Shown: positions 42,177 through 52,682 of the stretch, in pieces
Position numbering within the stretch: position 1 is the stretch's first letter
How the letters are laid out: each line of letters opens with the position of its first letter
DNA from: Chara braunii
Lineage: Eukaryota; Streptophyta; Charophyceae; Charales; Characeae
Reading direction: 5' to 3'
NCBI GenBank assembly: GCA_003427395.1
Contig: BFEA01000252.1
Location: forward strand, 291,485-344,880
Length of the DNA stretch: 53,396 nt
Made by a program: the position numbers and the translations under genes
The notes under the pieces: generated by a model
What the model was told of the DNA's origin: nothing
What the model saw: only the letters and a program-made list of their open reading frames with translations
Database searches by the model: none

Positions 42177-44906
42177 TGTCGGCGCGAATACCCTTACAAG
42201 GGCATCCGCCCTGGTTTTTGCAAGTGACAGAAAATAAGTCTCGCTCGAAATTTGAGTACACTGCACGAATCGTCGTTGTGTTTTGTTCACGGTGACTAAA
42301 TGGTTGACTAGGAGCAAAGAGTGTGTGGGCACGCAGTTTTTAGGCACGCGTGATGATTTTTATTCTTGATGCTATAGAGTCGGCGTTTCCACCGGCATAA
42401 TTTTTGGCTTTTATTAAAACTAGGAAAGATTTTCCTTTATTGAAGTGACCATGACACACCTGCGTTCATACAGCGTGCGTCATCGGAAGTGGTGTTTGCT
42501 TTGGGCAGTGATTGGGGCGTGCGAGAGAAAATAGAACGCAAGCGGTGACCTCCGCGCGGAAGATGCGAGAGGTTGACAGTCGTAGACGGAGTCAGGCCCT
42601 ATGAACGGCGGGCGTCATAGGTCGGCAGTCGTGAATTTGGTCCGTAGGCGAAGGAGTGCCCTTGAAGTATTTTGGTAGGCCCGCGTATTGTGCGACAACA
42701 GTTTATATTGAATTTTGCAGTAGTCCGCCTCAGCCTTAGGGACTAGCACTATTGGTAATGGCATTGGACTTTCAAAGCGACGGTACAAGGATCGAGGGCA
42801 ACGACTGGCGGCGATGGAACATTGGAGCGGTTGAAGATGCCGAAGGGTTGAGGGCCCGGCGGGGCTTTCCCCCTTGGTTTTGTTGCCGGCCCATCCGTAG
42901 GCCCGGTCGACGGAACTGAGAGTGGTACGGACGGTCTCCCTTCCCCAAAAGCACCGGTTTCCGATGTTTGTATTTTTATTTTTCTTTAGTTACCGGTCCC
43001 GTTTTCGGGGCGCGGCGACAACGCCGGTACCAAGTTTGTTTACGGGGTACCTGCCAGTGTGGGCTGAAGGGGCCAGCGTTGCAATCTCCACGAAGGAGCC
43101 GTCATGACAATCATAGACCTTGACCATACGCCTCTTTTGACTGACCCGTTTGGGTTCCTGTGTGTACGGGATGCTAGCGAAATTCCTTTATCCTGCCGGA
43201 CTTGAAATACGGGCCAAAAAGTTCAAGATGTATGCAAGCTGGTGGGTGATGCTCACCCTTGATGCGCAGCATATCAACCGAGAACAGTTGTGAGAGGGTT
43301 GGGTGTGAGACTGCTTTTTGGGGCCCAAAAAAAAAGGGGGGTGATAAGCTGCTTGGGCGCAGTGGGACGGGCGCACCAGGGCGGAGGCCGCAGGCTGCAG
43401 TGGCCGGTCACATAGGAACCTCTCCACTTCGACCTTCAGAGTTCCCATTTGAGTACTAGTATTTGCCGCTACCACCAAACTCTGCACTGGGACCCGCCTC
43501 ACCGACGCACAAGCTGCATGCCTTGCAGGGCGGGCCTATCCCGATTTGGTACAAAAAGTGAACTGTTGAACTATAAACCCAACTTTGAATTTTAATAAAA
43601 ACACAGGAGCGGCCATGTGATATTTGGGGCCAGCCAACCTCAATAATGATACCTCTGGGCCAATGCCCCGGTGTTGGCCTTCGGAACCTTGGACTTGAAC
43701 GTTAGGGAGAAAAATCTGCCTGGCTGTTGTTCGATGCTGCCTTTTGGCAGCCTCGGATGAACCTGAACAGAGGGTCCAACCGGGTGCATTAGCGACAGTG
43801 GTCTACTTACAACAGGTGGGGGATACCGGCTGGCATTCAGCCGGTAATATTAGGACCGAGCTTCTCTGATGAGCCGGTCGCTGCGCCCCTCCTCAGGTCC
43901 CCTCCCCCTGTGAGCACTAAGGCAGTTTCTGCTCAATGCCAGTCGGAGGGATCAACTGCATACCCCTGGGCACCGGGCGTGGGACCGGCAGAGCGGCGCC
44001 AGACAGCAGCGGGCAGCGCAAATGGAGCAAACAGGCATCGATCGCTAAGCTTGTGGAACGAGGCGGAAAAATAGCGGGCGCTGCTGGGTGATAGGTCGTC
44101 ATGAGCGCCCAAGCTGCTGGTCGGAGCTGCACTATCCGAGAGAGTGAGAGGAGATTACGCAGGGAGGCAGACGAGCTGGCGGACGGGGCTGGCCTGCTTA
44201 GAGGAACAACGAAAAAAAAAAAGGGCGAACCTGGACGTGATTCTGTGCAGGGTGCATACAGAGGGGAAAGGGAACAACAACAGGGATGGAAACGGGCATG
44301 ACGACGAGGGAAAAGATACTTCACGCCCGTTCCTCAATGGAAACGGGCAGATGAAGATTCGTTTCCGATGTTCTTGGCCCGGGCGAACCGAATGGTGGGA
44401 TCAGAATGGCTGGAGAGTCAGTAGATTGAGAGTTAGTAGCTGAGAGTTAGTAGCAAGATGGGCTGCGCGGAGCTATGGCGGAGAGGGAAGAAGATTGGGA
44501 GTAAAATTGCCATAACTTGATCATTTCTTGGCCGTTTTCAGCGATGTAAGATACTAATCCGGGGTTTTGGGCCATTGCAAATCCAATAACAGTGTCGGAT
44601 TTCGTGGTGGAGTAACGGATTTGGTGGGACAAGGTGTGAGAACTGCGCAATTGCTACGAAATTCTAGCAGGAGTTTCATTTTTACTTTTTTTTTTTTTGG
44701 ATATATTTTTCCCTGTCTGAGCGCAGGATTTGGTATTGTATGGCACATCTGAGGAGTGCTAGGATGCAGAAAAAACCGCTAGCACGTCTTGACGGTCGGG
44801 CGCGACTTGTGCCATCTATTTGAAGATGTTGTTCTCCCTCCCGATTCTTCTGTTCAGGGACTGTCTTCACGATCGGGCCCTGCGTCAGTCCTGATCTCGT
44901 GGTGGA

Positions 44907-44907
44907 G

Positions 44908-44991
<84 letters not shown>
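44907..44991. repeat. (GA)n microsatellite
   Basis: A pure GA array of about 85 bases within the left part of the 3' LTR, with no equivalent in the 5' LTR. Confidence 0.97.
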
Positions 44992-44994
<3 letters not shown>

Positions 44995-47605
44995 TACTTA
45001 CCACCCAAAACTAGAGATGGGGGATGAACCAAAAGACGAGCTACAATGCAAAAAGGGCGATGTACCTATCCTGGTTCTAGCGGAAGATTCATTCTCATTT
45101 TGCCCATGCAGGGAGGGTTGTTGCTGGTGATAATTGCGCTGTTGTTCGTGGACTTGCGGTAGTAATCATCATCATCCGTGTGATCTGGGTGGTAGCTGCG
45201 GCCGTAGACGTCATTTACGTCTCCATCTTGATGGCCGTCTTCCGCCTGGCGACTACGCTGATCATCGTGCTCGCTGCTATGTCGCTACTACGGAAAATTG
45301 AAATTACTTGGTCGGGGATTCGGGCCAGGTGCATTACAAGGGGTTGGCGGGTGTGTGCACTAGCAGGCGAGCTCGGGAGGGAGAGGAGTATAGAAGAGGA
45401 GGGGTTGAGCGGATCAGATCAGGATGATGGACGTTGCACGTGGGTAAGGATTGACAATGATTGGTGGTGTATCTTCCCATGTTCTAGCGGAGGATTCATT
45501 CTCATTTTGCTATTTGTGGAATGCAGTGGCGGACAACTCTATGGGCAAAAGGATTGTTTCCTCTTTGCGTGCAGGAGGTCATCTGGATCGTTGTGCTTCG
45601 TTGCAATAATCGGACTTGCTCATGATCATCGTCTCGGATCCAATGTCCTTGATCACCATGGTGGCCCAACGCTGCATCTGGCCGGCATCTAGCGGGGAAT
45701 TCACTCCCTTTCCGCACGTTTTGGTGAGTAATGCGTTGAGCCCCGTGATTATGATCGGGGTCACGACCATCTGCCCCTCTGATTACTGCGCTCGCCTCAC
45801 AACTGATGTGCTTACCAAGGTGGCTGACACCACCCTGCCTGTGCTCACCGAGCTTACCTTCGCATACACCATTTTGGTGGCCTTCATGGACATAGCGCTA
45901 ACCTTCATCCGGGTGTCTACTGAGATTTGTTCGTCCGCCTCGAAGCCCCTATCCCGACAGACAAGTCACTTCTTCTTTCGGATGCACCAAGCCACGTAGG
46001 CAGCCAGGTGCATGAAAGGACGAGCCTTAGCAGGCAGAGAGCGGGAAAGGGTGGAGAATAGATTGGAAGAGCGGGAAATGGATTAAGTGAGGGAGGAGAC
46101 TCTTACCTGGTGGCCGCGTGCGGGAGGCAAAATAGGTAGGTTGAGAGTAACATTCAGTTGATTAAGGCAGGCAGGGACTATGTCTGGCCTGGCTGCTAAC
46201 GAGAGGAGGCTGTTCTGGAAGCTCACCGGGTCCAGATATAGCAAGGATTGACAGATTGAGAGTTCTTGCTTGATTCTATGAGTCATGGTGCATGGCGCTT
46301 CTTAAGTTGGTGGAGTGAATTGTCTGGTTAAATCCGTTGACAACTTGACAAACAAGACTTCAGCATGCTGACCAAGGAAGGTTAACAAGTTGGGAACTCT
46401 TCCTTCATTCTATGAGTAGCAAGCGCACTGCACAATGATGCCGTTGTCAGGACTAAGTGTAACAGTTGTGGTTGTCGAAACTGGTTGCGCATGGGAACCT
46501 GTGTTGATTGTTGCAGGCCATTAACTCGTTCATACTTCTGTTACAGCAATTGATTGCTGCCACCTGAGTTTGAAGTGTTCATGCTGCCGAAGTTGAAGTG
46601 GTTACTGTGGCCGAGTTTTCGGTTGCCATTGCTGTGTGTTTAGGGGCAGACCATTGTGGTCACTATAGTGTGTTGTTCATTGCTATTGCTATGACGACAA
46701 CTGTCAGCCAGTGCATTTTTGAGCTGCAGATTGCAATGCTAAGCAGGGCATAGCATGCGTTCCTTGAGCTGACGTTATTACCTTGAGTTGTTGCTTTCGA
46801 CAGATCGCTGTGGGTATTTTAAAGAAACCGCTACTGTTGCGCTGCTGTGATTTGAGGCTTGGTGCAGTCGTTCAAATAGGGCACAGGGGGTGTGCTCTAT
46901 TCGAATGCAGCCTTTCTAGGCTGAGTGACTACGGTTTGGTCAGAGGGAAGTGTTGTGACTTTGGAGGAGAGGTGTTGAGGCCTTAGAAGAGCAATCAGGC
47001 TCTACGAGGGGGGCGGTTGTTGCGACTTGGAGGTTGTCAGGGGGTTATTGTTCTGCGTTTCGGCTTCACGTTGGTCATCTGGCCGCATATTTTGGCTGCC
47101 ACTGCGGGGCCCTCTGGCGTATCAAGGCAGCAAGGCCCTCTCCCGTGAGTTTGAGAGCACCCCTCTTGTATCTGAGGGCCTGAAATTCCTTTTTATGTCC
47201 TTCTCAGTCTCAGTCTAGTCCTTTGGTTTAGAGAGGAAGGCGGCAGGCGGGATGGATACCCGTAGGACCGCGCCAAGGCCTCTGTGGGAGGTTTGCCCCA
47301 CCGATTGCGGGAGCTCTGCCGGGACCCAGGCGGGGTTCTGGAGGCAGGGAACTTCAGGTATAATCTCGTCTAACGCGTGTGATCCCTTCCCCTAACTGTT
47401 ATCCCTTGGGTATCTGAATAACACTATGACGAGATATTACTTTTTATTTTATTATGTATGTCAGGATAGGCATTGTGAAAAGTAATTAAAATCAACAATT
47501 ATATGTGAGAAATCAGGCATTTCCTTTGAGTGAATTCAGACAGAATGAACAGGGGAAAGGTGAGATGAAGGTGTTTTGCATGCGTTTGGCTGGGTCAACC
47601 CGAGA

Positions 47606-48795
47606 CTGAGCTCCTCTAAGTTGATGTGGGCTCAGTGCTATGTTTTATTTATGTTTGCTAGGCTGACTGTATGATCTTGAGAGTTGGGCCTATCCTAAGT
47701 TGGACGGACTAGTCGTTGTTTCTTTCTGGGTTTCTGAACAGGAGGATCGGCACCCTATGTTGGGAAGACTCCGAATCCTGATGTTTCTTTTTGGGGTTGC
47801 TGAAAACAGAGTTGGGAATACTCTAAGTTGCGTGGACCCAGTTCTGTGTGTGTTTTCTTCTGAGGGGGACACAGGTATAAGGCTGAGCGTACCCTTAAGT
47901 TAGGGCGGCTCAGTCATAAGCCATGAACATAAAAGACAACCAAAGTATAGAAATGTGATATATATTATACGAACTTATACCATCTGGCAGGCCGGACATC
48001 CTAAGTTGGGAAAGTCAGTCAGTAAGTTAGGTAAAACAAAAAGTGAAGAGAGAGGCAAATGAAGAGTATAATGAAGGTACCCTGGGCAAGTTGAGCGTAG
48101 GGCGGTTCAATCTTATGCTCGTAATAATATAAAGGAGCAGAGAGTTAGTATAAACTTGTTTTATTTTCCCTTCTAAACGCAAGGCAAGATTGGATGTCTC
48201 CCTAAGTTGGGTAGGTCTGATCGTCTGCCTAAGAAGAGAGAAACATATAAAGTTTGTGCAATGGTTGTTTTTTTATATTGTCGTTACGGAGACTAAGCGT
48301 ACCCTTAAGTTAGGGCGGCTTAGTCATACGTCGTCTGTACTTTGTTCAGACAGATCATGTTTTATGTGCTTTGAAACTGTTTAAGCTAGCTAGGCGTACC
48401 CTTAAGTTAGGGCGATATAGTGATATGCTTTTGTCATTGATGTTATGTAGGTTGGACGTACCCTTAAGTTAGGGCGGCCTGATCATTCGTTGTTCGCACT
48501 GGTTTTTGGCAGGTTAGGCACACCACTAAGTTGAGGCTGCCTAATCCTATGCCCTATGTAACTTCGTTTAAGGCTGACTAGGCATACCCTTAAGTTAGGG
48601 CAGTCTAGTTTTATGCTTCATGTCGTCAGTTAAGCAGAAGCCAGACGTACCCTTAAGTTAGGGCGGTCTGGTCATATGTTTTATGACTAGAGTTCATGTG
48701 GTGTTGGACATACCCTTAAGTTATGGCAGTCCAGTTGTGCGTACGTTACTTGTTTACTTAGGCAGGTTGGACATACCCTTAAGTTAGGACATTTT
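47606..48795 (+). repeat. Covarying hairpin array in 3' LTR
   Basis: Same order of units as in the 5' LTR. Outer arms that pair perfectly include CTGAGC/GCTCAG (47606 and again at 47883-47913), GACTAAGC/GCTTAGTC (48291-48325), TTAGGC/GCCTAA (about 48515) and CCAGAC/GTCTGG (about 48641). The unit equivalent to 27042 has lost CCCTTAAGTTA, leaving GCGTAGGGCGG at about 48096. The unit equivalent to 27326 is missing, leaving CAGATCATGTTTTATG at about 48351. Confidence 0.9.
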
Positions 48796-49182
48796 TCGAT
48801 CATATGCAAGAGGCAAGAGGGTTTACTAAGGGGAAAAAAACTGAGTGATCTAACGAACTATTTGGGTCAAGTTGATGTGAGATTGTGAGAGAGGTTTGTT
48901 TATGCATGTTTTTGGGGTCTAACTTTGGGGTGTTTTTTTTATAGGTCAGCTGCTTAGATGCTCGTTAAGTGTTGGAGCCGTAGGTAGATAAGATGGATGA
49001 TGGGTGAGAGAGCTTGGGATAAAGATGGGACTGACCCTGCAAGGAGTCAGGATCAATGTTAGTTCACAATCTCATCTAGAGGTCGTGCATGCCGTCATTG
49101 ATTCTGAATTATCAAGCAAGTGTCAAAAGTTAGTCTCAAGTATAGCTTTGCTTATTCTTTCTGTTTTTATCTTTGTATAAAT

Positions 49183-49668
49183 TTGCATAGCACGGCGAAT
49201 GTGTTCGCACCCCTCCATGTCCGCGCGAACGTGTTCGTGCGAACAGGTCGCGAACATATTTTTTTTTCGTAAAAAAAAAATAAAATAAAAAAAAATTCGG
49301 TTTTTGATTTTTAACTCATGATTGGCTGAAAATTTGAACATGACTCAAGTGCAAAAGTTGCTTGTTTTATTATTTTACATAACATACATGTTTTTTTCAG
49401 AATTTTTTGAGAATATATATATATCGTCAAATAGAATTGCCCGGTAAAACGTAGGCAGAGAGGGAGAAGAGGACAACAAACGAGGGGTTGTGACAAACTG
49501 TTTCGTCGGAGTTTCACCGACTCATCAGGAGGCTGAACCCTCAACAGTCTGTAGAATCCCCTCACTGATTACACTGTAAGTGATAATCCACCTTAACCAA
49601 AATCAAAGTAGACTATCACTCACCCACACCAGATGGAAAACTCTACACACTGTCGGTTCACACCCCAT

Positions 49669-49730
<62 letters not shown>

Positions 49731-49824
49731 TTTTATGTTCGCGTTCGGAGAGTTTTGAGCGCTTGTTCGCGTTCGGCCGAACATGTTCGCGTTCTGCTCC
49801 GAACGCGAACACGGTGCTACGTAG
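49183..49824. mobile_element. hAT-like DNA transposon inside the 3' LTR
   Basis: A 642-bp insertion is flanked by a perfect 8-bp duplication GTATAAAT (49175-49182 and 49825-49832). The 5' LTR has a single GTATAAAT at the matching site, i.e. an empty-site allele. The ends are imperfect inverted repeats around TAGCAC (TGCATAGCACGG and, reversed, ACGTAGCACCGTG). Subterminal GTTCGCG/CGCGAAC repeats recall the element at 21770-22560. Inside are a fold-back-family fragment (about 49425-49500) and a TA microsatellite (49672-49725). No transposase frame. Confidence 0.75.
49672..49725. repeat. (TA)n microsatellite
   Basis: Pure TA run within the hAT-like element, next to a further TA-rich edge. Confidence 0.97.
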
Positions 49825-51610
49825 GTATAAATCTTGGCAACCTCCTGTTCCTACAGGAAGCGCTGCCGAAATTTCTACAAATCTGAAGGAGTTATTTACT
49901 TTTGGACTCATAGAAATTATGAAAAGACACTTTTTCTACGAGAAGCGCTGCCGAAACTTTGTAGAATTTGGGAAGTTATATTATTTTCAGCTAGGATAAA
50001 TCTGATAATCCATCTTGTTTAGGGGATATGCTATCGAAATTTCTTACATTGTTAGATAAACGTCAGAGGTTAGTTAGCAAGGTATGATTATTTCTTGATC
50101 ACTCAAGCATGGCTTGGGTACTGGTCTGTGCTGCATTGCTGGTCACCTTTATTCATATTGATTCAAGGCTTGACTATCTTCAAGCTGATCGTACAAGGAT
50201 CACCTTCTGTTATCCTTGATAACAGGTCGGTTTCCAGATCAACTCTAATCCACTATTGCTACTCAACCTAAAGGCTTTAGCCATGTGTTTTGTGTTGTTT
50301 TGTTCTGTTTTTTTTACCCGTACTTCAATTGAATGGCCATTTGATAAAGACGCTGAGTATTTTATTTTGAGAGTTGCACAAAGAGTGAGGCTTGTATGGC
50401 TAAAGCAAGGGGTGTGAGCGCAAAGAATGGTTGAAGTTGACCCCGTGTAGTGTGTGCTCTGTCAATGTGAATCTTTGATGTGATTGCAGGTATGTTCTGT
50501 GAAGTGACATCCAAATTTGGCTTTGCTTATGATCATATGTATATATATTTGAAGGAAGTCACGCCGTGATTGTGAGAGTGATCGTCCCCTAGCTCATAAC
50601 TTTTTATCATATTCTCTTGTGTTCGCACGATCTATTGAAGTCGCGCATAGCGATTAAATAAGTTCTGCACCGAGAAAAAAGAGAGATCCCTTCTTAGCTC
50701 TTGCTTTTTAAAATCAATATGGTTGGACGTTGTAGTCCGTGGCAGCCGTCAAAGTCAAACCCCTTGATCTCTGGCCCCCACGACAGCTTGGAGCTGTCTA
50801 CTCAACCCCTCTGCATAGGGTGCAGAAGAGGGTGTGGTCTTCAACCGCGCATAGCGATTGTCTAGCGTCGAGAGATTGACCCTCAAGGCGGGTGTTAGCC
50901 GACACTTAGGTGTTGAGCGCGACCCTTGAGATTAACGAGGATCGCGTGAGTATGGGTACTACATAGTAGACTATCATGGCGACCACTTGAGTACGCTTGC
51001 ATTGCGGATCGGTACGAGTCAGCCCTGCACCCGCTCGGTTTTATACTAAGCCCCTCGCGTGACGCCTAACCGAATTCTGGCTCAGAGAGTTATGGGTCGG
51101 ATACTGAAGGGACTAGGAGTGTTGTTGCTGTGTGGTTGTGTTATTTGTTTTGTGTTCATCCATGTGTCGGGTGTTTGTGGGTGTAAGGTTGTGGTAACGC
51201 GTGGTGTGTGTGCTGCGTCCTAGTCGACCGGCGTCGAGTCGCGTTTGGAACTTCGGCCCCCGGTGCGTCGATTCACGTGCAAGTTCGATTTTGGGCGTTC
51301 GACCACGCATACCCCCTATGCTACAGCGAACGAGAAACGCCCTCGGCTGGGCCACCTCTGCAATTGCATACGAAAAACCTTTGCATGTGGTTCAGTAGCT
51401 CGGCAGGGATACGCCCACCTAAGGGATGGTGACAACTCCCGCAGGTGAAGGTAAGCGATGCCTCGCATGACCCTGTCCTGTCGTAGGGGCTCGCGAGAGG
51501 TACGGCTGGCACACTCGGCCGGAGCGGCGAAACTTTCTCCGTGACAAGTCCTGCCAAATCATGCGTAACGGGCCGGGGAGGGGCCCCGTGCGGGACCGAT
51601 GCGCTCGACA

Positions 51611-51758
51611 CCGTGACGGGAGCAAATTGATAAGAATACTTCGAACGGAGTCGAGCCGATGAGTCAGAATGGTTGCTTCCTCGTCAGCAAATGTGGTTGT
51701 GTTTATAGTTTAGACTGTTCGACGTGACGGGGATGTCACTTAATAAGGTCCGGAAAAT
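51611..51758. other. Spacer between giant element and next repeat
   Basis: 148 bases beginning CCGTGACGGG with no gene or repeat match that I can see. Confidence 0.4.
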
Positions 51759-52034
51759 TGCCGGCCCAAATACCCTTACAAGGGTATTTAGGCACGTTAC
51801 TGCAGCTTACAGGAAATACGTTTTTGACGATATCTAGGGGTGTGCCTCGTTTCGGAGCAATCACGACCAATTCTCAGGGATTGGGAGTGATACACGTTTT
51901 TGAGTTGATTAGAGAGTGGGTGAGCGTGCACTTTGTGGGCGCGCGTTAGCTTGACCAAAAACATTTGATCAATAGAAGACTATGAGACGGCGGTAGAACA
52001 AGTAAGTGTTAGGCCAGAATCCTGGACGAGCCGC
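51759..52034 (+). repeat. Palindromic head block, second close copy
   Basis: It begins TGCCGGCCC, then AAATACCCTTACAAGGGTAT, and matches 23068-23335 almost base for base to CCTGGACGAGCCGC, where another head (52035) interrupts it. It probably marks the start of a further LTR or related element. Confidence 0.9.
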
Positions 52035-52142
52035 TGTCGGGGCAAAAACCCTGATAAGGGTATTTGCCGGAGAGAAGATTAACAACAGTCGTATTTTTTA
52101 TCACCACTTCAAGACACTCTTCACCACTTCAGCGTGCCTTAA

Positions 52143-52251
52143 CAGGTGGTTTTCAGGGTCTTCGGACCTTTCACCACTTCAGGACCATTCAGGTCTGAAA
52201 ATCCTGAATGGTCATGAAGTGGTGAAAGCTCCGAAGACCCTTAACCACCTG
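52143..52251. repeat. Large hairpin (about 50-bp arms)
   Basis: Arm 52143-52193 (CAGGTGG..CCATTCAGG) and arm 52203-52251 (CCTGAATGG..CCACCTG) are near-perfect reverse complements, separated by nine bases. Confidence 0.9.
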
Positions 52252-52634
52252 TTTAGGCAGGCTGCATCCTCAAGTGGTGAAGGGTGGTTTTCATGGTCTT
52301 CTGACCTTTCACTACTTCAGGACCATTGATGATTTTCACACTGCCAAAAACTCTTACTTGACCACTTCAGGACACCCTTCACCACTTCAGTATACATTCT
52401 GCCTAAACAGGTGGTTTTCAGGGTCTTCAGACCTTTCACCACTTCAGGACCATTTAGGATTTTCAGACTGCCAAAAACTCTCACTTCAGAATTTTCATTC
52501 CTGAATTTTCAGCTACCCGATAACCTCTTGTGATTTGTCGGGTTTTTTTAAATGTCGGACACTATCCGACCTTTTTCGTTGAATTGAACGACTTTATGAG
52601 ACTGACGTTTGCCAAACGTTTATTCAAACCTGAC

Positions 52635-52682
52635 CTATCTCGGAATCCGGCTATCTCGGAATCTGACTATCTCGGAATCTGG
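52635..52682. repeat. 16-bp tandem repeat, three copies
   Basis: CTATCTCGGAATC(C/T)GG or CTATCTCGGAATCTGA starting at 52635, 52651 and 52667. Confidence 0.95.

Larger units (their letters stand above)
23068..51610 (+). mobile_element. Giant Ty3/gypsy LTR retrotransposon, degenerate
   Basis: Order: 5' LTR (23068-30904), primer site (30907), gag, protease, RT, RNase H, integrase, an extra Gag-like region, a 1.8-kb non-coding stretch, then 3' LTR (42177-51610). Integrase after RT/RNase H, the GPY/F module and the tRNA-Asp-type primer site place it in Ty3/gypsy. At about 28.5 kb it would be among the largest known, comparable to legume Ogre elements. LTR termini TGTCG..CGACA are seen at 23068, 42177 and 51610, and at the relic at 8393. 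No 5-bp target duplication is found (CACGG left, CCGTG right) and the two LTRs differ unevenly, so the unit may be a mosaic. The core 26060-51610 is firmer than the outer left 3 kb. Confidence 0.7.
42177..51610 (+). repeat. 3' LTR of the giant element
   Basis: It begins TGTCGGCGCGAATACCC and ends GCGCTCGACA. The part from 47080 aligns colinearly with the 5' LTR from 26060: GAGGAAGGCGGCAGGCGGGA, TGCGGGAGCTCTGCC, GGAGGCAGGGAACTTCAGGT, the hairpin array, the paired stem-loops, then TTGGACGTTGTAGTCCG to the end. The part 42177-47080 is longer and far more diverged from its counterpart. A hAT-like insertion (49183-49824) and a GA microsatellite (44907-44991) lengthen it. Open frames inside (for example 45180-45692) include direct repeats and no domain, so I do not call genes. 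Confidence 0.7.

Noticed and set aside
45180-45692. 170-codon frame with a hydrophobic start inside the 3' LTR
   Set aside because: It starts at a non-ATG codon, contains direct repeats (the GCGGA(A/G)GATTCATTCTCATT block at 45080 and 45490), and has no counterpart in the 5' LTR.
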